Position numbers and translations under genes: made by a program. The notes under the pieces are model-generated. The model had not been told where the DNA came from, did not search any database, and saw only the letters and a program-made list of their open reading frames with translations. Below, one piece after another: positions 16,284 to 26,386 of a stretch of 64,000 bases of DNA (positions are counted from its first letter, which is position 1; each line of letters starts with the position of its first letter). The stretch is taken from assembly GCF_000196675.2 (NCBI RefSeq), contig NC_015312.1, forward strand, positions 1,054,001-1,118,000. Direction: 5' to 3'. This DNA comes from Pseudonocardia benzenivorans CB1190 (GTDB taxonomy: Bacteria > Actinomycetota > Actinomycetes > Mycobacteriales > Pseudonocardiaceae).

Positions 16284-16610
16284 GTGACCTACGTCATCGC
16301 CGAGCCATGCGTCGACCTGCTCGACAAGGCGTGCATCGAAGAGTGTCCCGTGGACTGCATCTACGAGGGCGGGCGGATGATGTACATCCACCCTGACGAG
16401 TGCGTCGACTGCGGTGCCTGTGAGCCCGTCTGCCCCGTCGAGGCCATCTACTACGAGGACGACGTCCCCGAGCAGTGGGGCGCCTACCAGAAGGCCAACG
16501 CCGAGTTCTTCGACGAGCTGGGCTCCCCCGGTGGCGCGTCGAAGGTCGGCAAGGTCGCGAAGGACGCCGGTCCCGCGCTGACGCTGCCGCCGCAGAGCCA
16601 CGACGAGTGA
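16284..16610 (+). CDS. fdxA: 7Fe ferredoxin
   Basis: 108 residues from GTG 16284, with GGAGG upstream at about 16271. It carries the two cluster motifs of actinobacterial seven-iron ferredoxins: CIEECPVDC (residues 17-25, with C9 before it) for the 3Fe-4S site, and CVDCGACEPVCP for the 4Fe-4S site. The length equals M. tuberculosis FdxC (Rv1177, about 107). It is a small cytosolic electron carrier, commonly serving P450s or oxidoreductases. Its stop overlaps the GTG of dapC (GTGA at 16607), the same pairing as in mycobacteria. Confidence 0.95.
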   Translation: MTYVIAEPCVDLLDKACIEECPVDCIYEGGRMMYIHPDECVDCGACEPVCPVEAIYYEDDVPEQWGAYQKANAEFFDELGSPGGASKVGKVAKDAGPALTLPPQSHDE

Positions 16611-17725
16611 GTTCGGCCGGTACCGCAGAGCGGACGGCGCTCCCGGACTTCCCCTGGGACTCCCTCGCAGCCGACAAGGCGCTCGCGCAGTCGCACCCCG
16701 ACGGCATCGTCGACCTGTCGATCGGCACCCCGGTCGACCCGGTCCCGGCGGTGGTGCGCGAGGCCCTGTCCGGGCCGGCGGCCGGCATCCCCGGGTACCC
16801 GGCGACGCACGGCACCCCCGCGCTGCGTGACGCGATCGCGGCGTCGCTCGCGCGGCGGTTCGGCGTCACCGGCGTCGACCCCGACGCGGTACTGCCGACG
16901 ATCGGCTCCAAGGAGCTCGTCGCCTGGCTGCCGACGCTGCTGGGTCTCGGCGGGAACGACCTCGTGGTCATCCCGGAGCTGGCCTACCCGACCTACGAGG
17001 TCGGCGCGCGGCTCGCGGGCGCCGAGTTCGTCCGGTCCGACGGGTTGGTGGGCCTCGGCCCGCGCCGGGCGTCGCTGGTGTGGCTGAACTCACCGTCGAA
17101 CCCGACGGGGAAGATCCTGCCCGTCGACCACCTCCGGAAGGTCGTCGCGTGGGCGCGCGAGCGCGGGGCGGTCGTCGCGTCCGACGAGTGCTACCTCGGG
17201 CTGCCGGGCACGGCCGATCCCGCGCCGCTCTCGGTCCTGCACCCGTCGGTGTGCGACGGCGACCACACCGGCCTGCTCGCCGTGCACTCGATGTCGAAGA
17301 CGTCGAACCTGGCCGGGTACCGGGCCGCGTTCGTGACCGGCGACCCGGTGCTCGTCTCGCGGCTGCTGGAGATCCGTAAGCACGCCGGGATGCTCGTCCC
17401 CCACCCGGTGCAGGCCGCGATGGCCGCCGCGGTGTCCGACGACGCGCACGTCGCCGCCCAGGCCGCCCTCTACGAGGCGCGCCGCACCCGGCTGCGCGCG
17501 GCGCTGGAGTCGCGCGGGATGCGCATCGAGCACTCCGAGTCCGGGCTCTACCTGTGGGCCACCGAGGACCGCGACGGCCGCTCCACCGTGCATGATCTCG
17601 CCGCGCACGGTGTGCTGGTGGCACCGGGCGAGTTCTACGGCCCGGCCGGGGCCCGGCACGTCCGGGTCGCGCTCAGCGCGAGCGACGAACGGATCGACGC
17701 CGCCGTGGAGCGCCTGACGACGTGA
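16607..17725 (+). CDS. dapC: N-succinyldiaminopimelate aminotransferase
   Basis: 372 residues, class I/II PLP aminotransferase. The Schiff-base lysine is in HSMSKTSNLAGYR (near residue 231), with NSPSNPTG and SDECY before it. DapC converts N-succinyl-2-amino-6-ketopimelate and glutamate to N-succinyl-LL-2,6-diaminopimelate, for meso-DAP in peptidoglycan and for lysine. The ferredoxin-dapC order and the nearby dapD and dapE give strong contextual support; by sequence alone other aspartate-type aminotransferases are possible. It is translationally coupled to the ferredoxin gene. Confidence 0.9.
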   Translation: MSSAGTAERTALPDFPWDSLAADKALAQSHPDGIVDLSIGTPVDPVPAVVREALSGPAAGIPGYPATHGTPALRDAIAASLARRFGVTGVDPDAVLPTIGSKELVAWLPTLLGLGGNDLVVIPELAYPTYEVGARLAGAEFVRSDGLVGLGPRRASLVWLNSPSNPTGKILPVDHLRKVVAWARERGAVVASDECYLGLPGTADPAPLSVLHPSVCDGDHTGLLAVHSMSKTSNLAGYRAAFVTGDPVLVSRLLEIRKHAGMLVPHPVQAAMAAAVSDDAHVAAQAALYEARRTRLRAALESRGMRIEHSESGLYLWATEDRDGRSTVHDLAAHGVLVAPGEFYGPAGARHVRVALSASDERIDAAVERLTT

Positions 17726-17735
17726 GGCAGGTGCA

Positions 17736-18986
17736 GTGAACGTCGCGGGACCTGCGACGCGGGGGGTGAGCACGAGGGTCGTCCTGTTCGGCGTCCTGGC
17801 CCTCGCGGTCAACCTCCGGGCGGCCCTCGCCGGCTACCCGCCGCTGATCGAGACCGTCCGGGCCGACCTCGGTGTCGACGCAGGTACCGCGGGGCTCGTC
17901 CAGTCGGGCGCGGTGCTGATGATGGCCGTCGGGTCGTTCGTCGGGCCGATGATCGGCGCCCGGCTGGGCCGCGAGCGCGCGCTGGGCTGGTCGGTCGGGC
18001 TGATCGCGCTCGGCAGCCTGGTGCGCGGGGTCCCGGCGCTGGCCGCGCTCATCGCGGCGAGCCTCGTCATCGGGCTCGGGATCGGGCTGGCCGGGGTCCT
18101 GCTGACGGGCGTCGTGAAGCACCATCTCGCCGCCCGCGCCGGCGCGGTGACCGGCGGGTACGTCGTGTCGATGATGGTCGGCGCGACGGTCGCGTCGGCA
18201 CTGGGCGTCCCGCTCGCCATCGCGCTGGGCGGCTGGTCGTTCTCGCTGGCGGTGTGGACGGTCCCGGCCGTGCTCGCGGTCGCGGCCTGGACGCCGATCG
18301 CGCGGCGCATCGCCGAGCCCACGAGCGCGGCCGCCGCGGCCGGCGCCCGCCGCGCGCTGCCGTGGCGGGACCCCTTCGCCCGGCGCAGCGCCTGCTACCA
18401 GGCCGGGACGTCGATGATGTTCTACGGCTGGATCACCTGGCTGGCGCCCTACTACGAGGGCCAGGGCTGGAGCCCGCAGCACGCGGGTGTGCTGCTGGCG
18501 GCGTGGAGTGTCACCCAGATCCCGTCGGCGCTCGTGGTCCCCGCGCTCGCGGAGCGGCGGCGCAGGTGGCGGTTCTGGGCGTCGACGACGCTCGCCTGCG
18601 GGATCGCGGGCACCGTCGGCGCGATCCTGCTGCCGCAGCCCCCCGGGATCGGGCCGTGGCTGTGGGTCGTGCTGCTCGGGATCGGGGTCGGCGCCGGGTT
18701 CCCGCTGGGTCTCGCGGTGATCGCCTGGCGCACACCCGACGGTCACGCCAGCGCCGCGACCAGCGGTTTGGCACTCGGCGTGGGCTACGTCGCGGCCGCG
18801 CTCGCGCCGTTGGTCATGGGCCTGCTCATCGACCTCACCGGTGGCTACCCGGCGGCGCTGGCGTTGCTGGTCGCCGCGGGGCTGCTGCAGGCCGGCGCGG
18901 TGTGGCGGATCGGCGACCACCCGCGCGCGGGCGACCACTCCGCGGACGGACGCACCGTCAGCCCAGCGTCGCGGCCCGGTCCCTGA
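17736..18986 (+). CDS. MFS transporter, CynX/NimT type
   Basis: 416 residues with twelve predicted membrane segments. It opens with the N-terminal pattern of the CynX/NimT group (LAVNLRAALAGYPPLIETVR, followed by LGVDAGTAGLVQSGAVL). This family includes the cyanate transporter CynX and the 2-nitroimidazole exporter NimT (YeaN); the substrate here cannot be told. GTG at 17736 has AGGCAGG immediately before it, 10 bp after dapC, so the two are probably co-transcribed. Its last 29 bp overlap the convergent CHAD gene. Confidence 0.85.
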   Translation: MNVAGPATRGVSTRVVLFGVLALAVNLRAALAGYPPLIETVRADLGVDAGTAGLVQSGAVLMMAVGSFVGPMIGARLGRERALGWSVGLIALGSLVRGVPALAALIAASLVIGLGIGLAGVLLTGVVKHHLAARAGAVTGGYVVSMMVGATVASALGVPLAIALGGWSFSLAVWTVPAVLAVAAWTPIARRIAEPTSAAAAAGARRALPWRDPFARRSACYQAGTSMMFYGWITWLAPYYEGQGWSPQHAGVLLAAWSVTQIPSALVVPALAERRRRWRFWASTTLACGIAGTVGAILLPQPPGIGPWLWVVLLGIGVGAGFPLGLAVIAWRTPDGHASAATSGLALGVGYVAAALAPLVMGLLIDLTGGYPAALALLVAAGLLQAGAVWRIGDHPRAGDHSADGRTVSPASRPGP

Positions 18987-19962
18987 CCTGCACCCAGGCG
19001 TCCCACCACTGGGTGCGCAGGGTCTCGGCACGGGCGCGTTCGCGTTCGACGAGCCGCCCCGCGACGAACACGACGAACGCGTCGATCTCGCCGCCCTCGC
19101 CACCGGCCTCGTCGAGCGCCGCGGTGCCGAGCCGGTCGAGCAGCTCGCGGATGCGCAGGTCGGCGACGCAGGCGTCCTGGTGGTCGCCGAGGACCTCCTG
19201 CAGCTCCGCCGTCGCCGCCAGCAGCAGCTTGACCTGCCGGCCCGTGGGCGTGCCGCGCAGCGCCGTCTCGACGAGCTCGCCGGTGTAGCGCACCCGCTTG
19301 CCCAGGATCCGCAGCGCGTGCAGCGTCTCGTCCGGCGGGTCCTCGCCCGCGGCCTTCACCGCCCGCGCCAGCTTGCGCGCCTCGGTCCGCACCAGGTCGA
19401 TCAGCGCGGGCTGCGGCTGCATCGCCGACGGCGTCGGCAGCGGGAGGCGCACCGCGTCGGCGATGCGCTCCAGCAGCGCGGTGTAGCGGGGTGCGTCGAG
19501 GGCGACGAGCATGTCGGCACGGGCAGCGGCGCGCTCGCGCTCCAGCTCGGCGACGAGGACCTCGCCGGCCGCGCGCTCGCCGTCGGGCAACGTCGCGATC
19601 TCGCCGCGCAGCCGCAGCAACATGACGTCGAGATCGCGGACGGGGCCGAGCGCGCGACCGAGCCAGCCCAGCTCGGCGCGCAGCGAGTCGGCCCACTGGG
19701 CGTCGAGCAGCGGCCGCGCCGCGCGCAGCGTCGCCCGCATCCGCCGGACCGAGACCCGCATCTGGTGCAGGTCCTCGATGTCCGCGCCCGTGCGGGTGCC
19801 CGGGTCGTGCGCGACGAGCGCGCGCAGCCGGGTGTCCAGCGCGGCGCGCACGTGGTGTGCCGGCGAGTCCAACGGGCCCGCCACCAGCGGGTTCTGCGAC
19901 TGGAGCAGATGGCTCACGTCGGCGCGGACACGCGGCGCGGGACGGGCGGGAGCGGGGGACAC
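18958..19962 (-). CDS. CHAD domain protein (polyphosphate-binding type)
   Basis: 334 residues, almost wholly alpha-helical. The CHAD repeats carry their conserved His and basic residues: DLHQMRVSVRRMRATLRAAR near residue 65 and ALHALRILGKRVRYTGELVE-like near 215, plus LGDHQDACVA. CHAD domains bind inorganic polyphosphate through these positively charged faces and often accompany CYTH triphosphatases; no CYTH domain is attached or adjacent here. The GTG start at 19962 has no clear Shine-Dalgarno. It is convergent with the MFS gene, with a 29-bp overlap of coding ends. Confidence 0.88.
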   Translation of the reverse strand: MSPAPARPAPRVRADVSHLLQSQNPLVAGPLDSPAHHVRAALDTRLRALVAHDPGTRTGADIEDLHQMRVSVRRMRATLRAARPLLDAQWADSLRAELGWLGRALGPVRDLDVMLLRLRGEIATLPDGERAAGEVLVAELERERAAARADMLVALDAPRYTALLERIADAVRLPLPTPSAMQPQPALIDLVRTEARKLARAVKAAGEDPPDETLHALRILGKRVRYTGELVETALRGTPTGRQVKLLLAATAELQEVLGDHQDACVADLRIRELLDRLGTAALDEAGGEGGEIDAFVVFVAGRLVERERARAETLRTQWWDAWVQVRDRAATLG

Positions 19963-20022
19963 GGGGAGGGACCCTAGACGAACAGGATGAACGGCCGGGT
20001 ACGGCGGCTGATCACGTCGCCG

Positions 20023-20958
20023 TCAGTTCGCGTGCAGCGCGGCGTTGAGCGCGATGCCGTCGCCGGTGCGCGCGAGCACCTCGACGGCGCCGGTCAGGGA
20101 GTTGCGCCGGAACAGCAGACCGTCCTGCCCGGACAACGTGCGGGCCGAGGTGGTCGACCCGTCGGGCAGCGACACCTTCGTCCCCGCCGTGACGTACAGG
20201 CCGGCCTCGACGACGCAGTCGTCGCCCAGCGAGATCCCGATGCCCGCGTTGGCGCCGATCAGGCAGCGCGCGCCCACCGAGATGACCTGCTTGCCGCCGC
20301 CGGAGAGCGTGCCCATCGTCGACGCGCCGCCGCCGAGGTCGGCGCCCTCGCCCAGGACGACGCCCGCCGAGATGCGGCCCTCGACCATCGACGCGCCGAG
20401 GGTCCCGGCGTTGTAGTTGACGAAGCCCTCGTGCATGACGGTCGTGCCCTCGGCGAGGTGCGCGCCGAGCCGGACGCGGTCGGCGTCGGCGATGCGCACG
20501 CCCGGCGGGACGATGTAGTCGACCATCCGCGGGAACTTGTCGACGCCGTGGACCGTCACCGGGCCGCGGGCGCGCAGCCGGGCGCGGACGGCCTCGAAAC
20601 CCTTCGGCAGGCAGGGGCCGTGGTTGGTCCACACGACGTTGGTGAGCAGGCCGAAGATGCCGTCGAGGTTGACCTCGTGCGGGCGGACCAGCCGCCACGA
20701 CAGCAGGTGCAGCCGCAGGTAGACGTCGAGGGCGTCGACGGGCGCGTCGGCCAGCGAGCCGATCGTCGTGCGCACGATCTGCGCGGTGACGCCGCGGGCG
20801 TCGTCGTCGCCCGCGATCGGCTCGAGGTCGGCGGAGGTGTCGGGGGCGTCCGCACCCAGTGCCGGGGCGGGATACCAGACGTCGAGGACCGTCCCGTCGC
20901 CGGTGACGGTGGCCAGACCCGTGCCGGACGCGCTCTCGGCGCGGAATGCGGTGCTCAC
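20023..20958 (-). CDS. dapD: Tetrahydrodipicolinate N-succinyltransferase
   Basis: 311 residues from GTG 20958. A left-handed beta-helix of hexapeptide repeats (for example [35 protein letters not shown]) follows an N-terminal domain with [20 protein letters not shown], which is typical of actinobacterial DapD (M. tuberculosis Rv1201c, 317 aa). It transfers succinyl from succinyl-CoA to tetrahydrodipicolinate, opening the succinylase branch of DAP/lysine synthesis. dapE lies divergently 133 bp away, and the shared gap holds palindrome copy B. Confidence 0.95.
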   Translation of the reverse strand: MSTAFRAESASGTGLATVTGDGTVLDVWYPAPALGADAPDTSADLEPIAGDDDARGVTAQIVRTTIGSLADAPVDALDVYLRLHLLSWRLVRPHEVNLDGIFGLLTNVVWTNHGPCLPKGFEAVRARLRARGPVTVHGVDKFPRMVDYIVPPGVRIADADRVRLGAHLAEGTTVMHEGFVNYNAGTLGASMVEGRISAGVVLGEGADLGGGASTMGTLSGGGKQVISVGARCLIGANAGIGISLGDDCVVEAGLYVTAGTKVSLPDGSTTSARTLSGQDGLLFRRNSLTGAVEVLARTGDGIALNAALHAN

Positions 20959-21008
20959 CCTGCAACGGTAACGGCTCCCGGCCCGCGCCCCCCACCCCGC
21001 CCCGAGTT

Positions 21009-21059
21009 GCACGAACGGCACTTTCCCGCAACTGAGCTGCGGGAAAGTGCCGTTCGTGC
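21009..21059. repeat. 51-bp palindrome, copy B
   Basis: Left arm 21009-21030 and right arm 21038-21059 are exact reverse complements over 22 bp, around the tip ACTGAGC. The arm begins GCACGAACGGCACTTTCC. Compared with copies A and C, arm position 4 has changed from G to C, and the partner base in the other arm has changed to match. It lies between the divergent dapD and dapE starts, 33 bp before the dapE GTG. It therefore cannot be a 3' terminator for either gene. Confidence 0.85.
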
Positions 21060-21091
21060 GCAGGGCGGGGCGCCGGGTAGCGTCCCGCGGC

Positions 21092-22174
21092 GTGACGACG
21101 ACCGCTCCGGCCCTCGATCTGACCGCCGACCCCGTCGAGCTCACCGCCGCGCTGGTCGACGTCCCGAGCGTGTCCGGCGACGAGGGTGCGCTGGCCGACG
21201 CGATCGAGCGTGCGCTGCGGGCGCAGGCGCCGCACCTGGAGGTCGTCCGCTCGGGGGCGTCGGTGCTCGCCCGCACGAACCTCGGCCGCGAGCGCCGCGT
21301 GTTGCTGGCCGGGCACATCGACACGGTGCCGATCGCCGACAACGTGCCCTCCCGGCGCGAGGGGGACCTGCTCTACGGCTGCGGGACGTCGGACATGAAG
21401 GCGGGCGACGCCGTGATCGCCCACCTCGCCGCGACGCTGCCCGACCCGCGGCACGACCTCACCGTCGTCTTCTACGACTGCGAGGAGATCGAGGCCGCGC
21501 GCAACGGGCTGGGCCGCATCGAGCGCGAGCTGCGCGGCTGGCTCGACGCCGACCTCGCGATCCTCGGCGAGCCCACCGAGGGCCTGGTCGAGGCGGGCTG
21601 CCAGGGCACGCTGCGCGCCGAGGTCCGCACCCGTGGCAGGCGGGCGCACTCGGCCCGGTCCTGGCTGGGGGACAACGCGATCCACCGCGCGGGCGAGGTG
21701 CTGGCCCGGCTCGCGGCGTACCGGCCCCGCCGCGTCGACATCGACGGCTGCGAGTACCGCGAGGGCCTGCAGGCGGTGAAGGTCGCCGGTGGCGTGGCGG
21801 GCAACGTCGTGCCGGACGAGTGCGTCGTCACCGTCAACTTCCGCTTCGCCCCCGACCGCGGTGCCGAGCAGGCGGTCGCGCACGTCCGTGAGGTGCTCGA
21901 CGGATTCGACGTCGAGGTCACCGACCTCTCGCCCGGCGCGCTGCCGGGCCTCGGTGCCCCTGCGGCGCAGGAGTTCCTGGCCGCCACGGGCGCGTCCCCG
22001 CGGGCGAAGTACGGCTGGACCGACGTCTCGCGCTTCGCCGCGCTCGGCATCCCCGCGGTCAACTACGGCCCCGGCGACCCGAACCTCGCGCACACCCGGG
22101 AGGAGCACGTCGACGTCAGCCGCATCCGCGAGGCCGCCGACGTCCTGCGTCGGTTCCTGCGGACGGGTTCCTGA
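21092..22174 (+). CDS. dapE: Succinyl-diaminopimelate desuccinylase
   Basis: 360 residues from GTG 21092. M20 family di-zinc peptidase fold: HIDTVP near residue 76, GTSDMKAGD near 104 (metal-bridging Asp), CEEIEA near 131 (catalytic base and metal ligand), and C-terminal WTDVSRF and NLAHTREEH. It cleaves N-succinyl-LL-DAP to succinate and LL-DAP. Pairing with divergent dapD and nearby dapC strongly supports DapE over other M20 peptidases. The upstream in-frame stretch falls in the palindromic repeat, which argues for the 21092 start. Confidence 0.95.
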   Translation: MTTTAPALDLTADPVELTAALVDVPSVSGDEGALADAIERALRAQAPHLEVVRSGASVLARTNLGRERRVLLAGHIDTVPIADNVPSRREGDLLYGCGTSDMKAGDAVIAHLAATLPDPRHDLTVVFYDCEEIEAARNGLGRIERELRGWLDADLAILGEPTEGLVEAGCQGTLRAEVRTRGRRAHSARSWLGDNAIHRAGEVLARLAAYRPRRVDIDGCEYREGLQAVKVAGGVAGNVVPDECVVTVNFRFAPDRGAEQAVAHVREVLDGFDVEVTDLSPGALPGLGAPAAQEFLAATGASPRAKYGWTDVSRFAALGIPAVNYGPGDPNLAHTREEHVDVSRIREAADVLRRFLRTGS

Positions 22175-22249
22175 CCGGCGACCCGGGCGTTCATCCCGCC
22201 GTCCCCGTGTCGTCGATCGCGCGGGGACCGGCCTCCGTATCGTGGGCTG

Positions 22250-23013
<764 letters not shown>

Positions 23014-23014
<1 letters not shown>

Positions 23015-23601
23015 TGCGGCAGGACCCGAGCGGCGCGCGGTTCAGCGTGTGTGTGTACTGCGCGTCGTCGCTCTCGGTGCCCGACCGCTACGTCGACCTG
23101 GCGACGCAGGTGGGCACGGCCATCGCGGCCCGCGGCTGGGACCTGGTCTCAGGGGGCGGGCGGGTGTCGATGATGGGCGCCGTCGCCACGGCGGCCCGCG
23201 CCGGCGGGTCGCGCACGATCGGGGTGATCCCGCGTTCGCTGGTCGACCGCGAGGTCGCCGACACCGCCGCCGACGAGCTGCTGGTCACCGACACGATGCG
23301 CGAGCGCAAGGCGCTCATGGAGGCCCACGCCGGCGCGTTCCTCGCCCTGCCCGGTGGCATCGGGACCTGCGAGGAGCTGTTCGAGGTCTGGACCGCCGCC
23401 ACGCTGGGCATGCACGACAAGCCCGTCGTCCTGCTCGATCCCGACGACCACTGGTCCGGGCTGCTCGACTGGCTCGCCGCCCTCGTCCGCCGCGGCTTCG
23501 CCGGCCGCGCGGCGCTCGACCGGCTCGTCGTCACCGCCGACGTGAGCCGCGCGCTGGACGCCTGCGCCCCGCGGCCCGACGTGACAGCATCGGTGTCGTG
23601 A
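23014..23601 (+). CDS. LOG family protein, shorter paralogue
   Basis: 195 residues from ATG 23014, which is preceded by GGAGG at 23000-23004. It has the same two LOG motifs in variant form: SGGGRVSMMGAVA near residue 45 and LPGGIGTCEELFE near 112. The length and position before folP2 and gpgS match M. tuberculosis Rv1205, reported to be a cytokinin-producing phosphoribohydrolase. Two unlike LOG genes in tandem suggest either different nucleotide substrates or a hetero-oligomer. Its stop overlaps the start of folP2 (GTGA at 23598). Confidence 0.9.
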
Positions 23602-24491
23602 CGATCGACGGCGTCCGCGACCGCTCCGTGCTGCGCTTCGGAACCCGCACCCTCGCAGGCGACCGCGCGCTGGTGATGGCGATCGTCAACCGCACGCCGG
23701 ACTCGTTCTACGACCGGGGCGCGACGTTCTCCGACCACGCGGCGATGGCCGCCGTCGAGCGGGCGGTCGGGGAGGGGGCCGACGTCATCGACATCGGCGG
23801 GGTCAAGGCCGGCCCCGGGCCGGTCGTCGACGTCGCGGAGGAGACCCGCAGGGTGGTCCCGTTCGTCGCCGCCGTGCGCGCCCGCCACCCCGACGTCGTG
23901 ATCAGCGTCGACACCTGGCGCGGCGAGGTCGGCAGGCTCGCCGTCGCCGAGGGCGCCGACCTGCTCAACGACACCTGGAGCGGAGCCGACCCGACGCTCG
24001 CCGAGGTCGCCGCCGGCACGGGCGCGGGGATCGTGTGCTCCCACACGGGCAAGGCCGTGCCGCGGCTGCGGCCGCACCGGGTGCGCTACGCCGACGTGGT
24101 CGCCGACGTGATCGCCGAGGTCACCGGGCAGGCCGAGCGGCTCGTGGCGATGGGGGTGCCGCGGGAGGGCATCCTGGTCGACCCGACGCACGACTTCGGC
24201 AAGAACACCTTCCACGGGCTGGCCCTGCTGCGCCGCCTCGACGAGCTCGTCGCGACCGGCTGGCCGGTGCTGATGGCGTTGTCCAACAAAGACTTCGTGG
24301 GGGAGACGCTCGGCGTCGCCGAGGTGACGGAGCGGCTCGAGGGGACGCTCGCGGCCACGGCGCTGGCCGCCGCGGCGGGGGCCCGGATGTTCCGTGCGCA
24401 CGAGGTCGCGGAGACGCGGCGGGTCGTCGAGATGGTGGCGGCGATCGTGGGGACGCGACCGCCGGCACGGACGGTGCGGGCGCTCGCGTGA
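23598..24491 (+). CDS. folP2: Dihydropteroate synthase-like protein FolP2
   Basis: 297 residues with the pterin-binding TIM barrel: IVNRTPDSFYDRG near residue 30, VIDIGG near 65, VISVDTWR near 100 and a late VLMALSNKDFVGE. The position between the LOG gene and gpgS matches mycobacterial folP2. From published work the M. tuberculosis FolP2 lacks detectable dihydropteroate synthase activity and differs from FolP1 in the substrate loops, so the true reaction is uncertain. It is coupled by GTGA overlaps to both neighbours in a run from the LOG genes to gpgS. Confidence 0.88.
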   Translation: MTIDGVRDRSVLRFGTRTLAGDRALVMAIVNRTPDSFYDRGATFSDHAAMAAVERAVGEGADVIDIGGVKAGPGPVVDVAEETRRVVPFVAAVRARHPDVVISVDTWRGEVGRLAVAEGADLLNDTWSGADPTLAEVAAGTGAGIVCSHTGKAVPRLRPHRVRYADVVADVIAEVTGQAERLVAMGVPREGILVDPTHDFGKNTFHGLALLRRLDELVATGWPVLMALSNKDFVGETLGVAEVTERLEGTLAATALAAAAGARMFRAHEVAETRRVVEMVAAIVGTRPPARTVRALA

Positions 24492-25438
24492 GCGGGTCCT
24501 GGTTCGCCAGGCGGACGTGGCAGCGCCCGCCGTGGAGCGTCGCCGAGCTCGTGGCCGCCAAGGCCGGCCGCCGGGTGTCGGTCGTGCTGCCCGCCCTCGA
24601 CGAGGAGGCGACCGTCGGTGGCGTCGTCGCCGCCATCGTGCCGTTGACGCGGGGCCCGCAGCCGCTGGTCGACGAGCTCGTCGTGATGGACTCGGGGTCG
24701 ACGGACCGCACCGCCGTCGTGGCCGCCGAGGCGGGCGCGCGCGTCGTCGCCAGGACGGACGTGCTCGCCGACCTGCCGCCCGTCGCCGGCAAGGGCGAGG
24801 TGCTGTGGCGCTCGCTCGCCGCGACGACGGGCGACGTCCTGTGCTTCATCGACTCCGACCTCGTCGACGTCGATCCCGGGTTCGTGCCCGCGCTGCTCGG
24901 CCCGCTGCTCGCCGAGGACGGCGTCGGGCTCGTCAAGGGCTTCTACCGGCGGCCACTGCGGATCGAGGTCGGCGACGCGCAGGCGCTCGACCACGGCGGC
25001 GGCCGCGTCACCGAGCTGGTCGCCCGGCCGTTGCTGGCCGCGCTGCGCCCGCCCCTCACCGCGGTCGTGCAACCGCTGGGTGGGGAGTACGCCGCGACCC
25101 GCGAGCTGCTCGAGGCGTTGCCGTTCGCGACCGACTACGGCGTCGAGATCGGGCTGCTCGTCGACACCCTCGACGCCCGGGGGATGGACGCGATCGCGCA
25201 GGTCAACCTTGGCGTGCGCAAGCACCGCAACCGCTCGCTGCTCCAGCTGGGGGCCATGGCGCGGCAGATCACCGCGACCGCGCTGCGCCGCTCGGCCGCG
25301 CACGACAGCGGGGCGCCGCTCGTGCAGTTCGTCCAGGTCGACGGGGAGTGGGTGCCGCAGCCGCGGGAGATCACCGGCATCGAGCGACCGCCCATGAGGG
25401 AGGTGCGCGATGCCGTGCGTCGGGGGCGCGTGGTGTGA
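24488..25438 (+). CDS. gpgS: Glucosyl-3-phosphoglycerate synthase
   Basis: 316 residues, GT-A family 81. The UDP-glucose site begins VVLPALDEEATVGGVV, and the metal-binding motif DSDLVD is near residue 121. The conserved GpgS elements VKGFYRR, PLGGEYAATRELLE and the active-site stretch VRKHRNRSLLQLGAMA follow. GpgS transfers glucose from UDP-glucose to 3-phosphoglycerate, the first step towards methylglucose lipopolysaccharide or glucosylglycerate. Length and context match M. tuberculosis Rv1208 (324 aa). It starts inside the folP2 stop codon. Confidence 0.95.
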   Translation: MSGSWFARRTWQRPPWSVAELVAAKAGRRVSVVLPALDEEATVGGVVAAIVPLTRGPQPLVDELVVMDSGSTDRTAVVAAEAGARVVARTDVLADLPPVAGKGEVLWRSLAATTGDVLCFIDSDLVDVDPGFVPALLGPLLAEDGVGLVKGFYRRPLRIEVGDAQALDHGGGRVTELVARPLLAALRPPLTAVVQPLGGEYAATRELLEALPFATDYGVEIGLLVDTLDARGMDAIAQVNLGVRKHRNRSLLQLGAMARQITATALRRSAAHDSGAPLVQFVQVDGEWVPQPREITGIERPPMREVRDAVRRGRVV

Positions 25439-25447
25439 TGCAGGACT

Positions 25448-26386
25448 ATGGGAACCGCGCTGATCTACCTCCTGGTGGTCGTCGTGGTCGCCGCCGTGGT
25501 CTACGCGCTCGCGGTCGCGGTGTTCGGTCGTGGCGAGGAGCTGCCGCCGCTCCCGGACGGTGAGACGCCGACGGGTCTGCCGGGGGGCCGGGTCGCGGGC
25601 GCCGACGTGCGGGCGTTGCGCTTTCCGCAGGCGGTGCGGGGCTATCGGATGGGCGAGGTCGACTGGGTGCTCGAGCGGCTCGCGGGGGAGATCGAGCGGC
25701 TGGGTGCCGAGCGCGACACGCTCGCCGCGCGGTTGCGCGAGGCCGGCGCCGCCGGTTCCGCGGCGACGCCGACCGGGGGGTGGGTGCTGCCCGAGGAGTA
25801 CCGCCGCCACACCGGGGGCCCGGACACCGGGGGCCCGGACAGGGGCCCGGACACCGGGGGCCCGACCGGCGGGCGGCACAGTCTCGATCCCGACCGGGCC
25901 GCCGCGGAGCGGTCGCCCGCCGAGCAGCTGCCCACCGAGCAGACATCCCCCGAGCGGACACACCCCGAGCAGACATACCCAGGGCAGGCATCCCCGGAGC
26001 AGGCACGCGCAGGCCGGCCGCCGGCGCCGCCCGGCGTGGGCGCCGACCCGGCCGGAGAGCCCGGTCCGGCGCCGGGGCCCGTCGACGCCTCGGACGGTCC
26101 CGGCGCCGGGCCCGGTTCTCCCGGGCTCGATGTTCCCGGGCCCGATGTTCCCAGTACCGAAGTTCCCGGGCTCGATGTTCCCGGTCCCGCTGCTCCCGGT
26201 CCCGCTGCTCCCGGTCCCGCTGCTCCCGGTCCCGCTGCTCCCGGTCCCGCTGCTCCCGGGTCGGATGCGCACGACCGGCGCGCCGGCGCGGCCGCCGAGG
26301 GCCTGCCCGACGACGGGCGCGATCCCGACCCCGCCGTCTCCGTCGCCCGTCCGCGCGGTGCCCACCGAGCCCAGGGGGCGCCGTGA
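25448..26386 (+). CDS. DivIVA-domain membrane protein with tandem coding repeats
   Basis: 312 residues. One N-terminal membrane helix (residues ~5-27) is followed by a short DivIVA-like segment (RFPQAVRGYRMGEVDWVLER, residues ~59-78) that runs into a coiled coil to about residue 100. In M. tuberculosis the syntenic Rv1209 (about 122 aa) ends near there. Here about 190 extra residues follow, all low complexity: Gly/Pro/Asp repeats (TGGPD, residues ~120-140), Glu/Gln/Pro repeats (PEQT), and ten pentapeptides of the PGLDV/PGPAA type at ~225-274. Such proteins are thought to act at curved membranes or in polar growth. The tail probably reaches into the cytoplasm, and its length may vary between strains. 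Confidence 0.85.
   Translation: MGTALIYLLVVVVVAAVVYALAVAVFGRGEELPPLPDGETPTGLPGGRVAGADVRALRFPQAVRGYRMGEVDWVLERLAGEIERLGAERDTLAARLREAGAAGSAATPTGGWVLPEEYRRHTGGPDTGGPDRGPDTGGPTGGRHSLDPDRAAAERSPAEQLPTEQTSPERTHPEQTYPGQASPEQARAGRPPAPPGVGADPAGEPGPAPGPVDASDGPGAGPGSPGLDVPGPDVPSTEVPGLDVPGPAAPGPAAPGPAAPGPAAPGPAAPGSDAHDRRAGAAAEGLPDDGRDPDPAVSVARPRGAHRAQGAP
26120..26269 (+). repeat. 15-bp minisatellite, ten units, inside the DivIVA-like gene
   Basis: Ten consecutive 15-bp units. Units 1-4 (26120-26179) are diverged variants of CCCGGGCTCGATGTT, units 5-9 (26180-26254) are five identical copies of CCCGGTCCCGCTGCT, and unit 10 (26255-26269) is diverged again. All are in frame and encode PG(L/P)DV, PSTEV, (PGPAA)x5 and PGSDA. 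The identical inner copies point to recent slippage or unequal exchange, so unit number should be polymorphic. Confidence 0.9.

Noticed and set aside
26120..26269. CRISPR-like array
   Set aside because: The units are directly adjacent 15-bp repeats without spacers and remain in frame within a gene. No cas gene is present.
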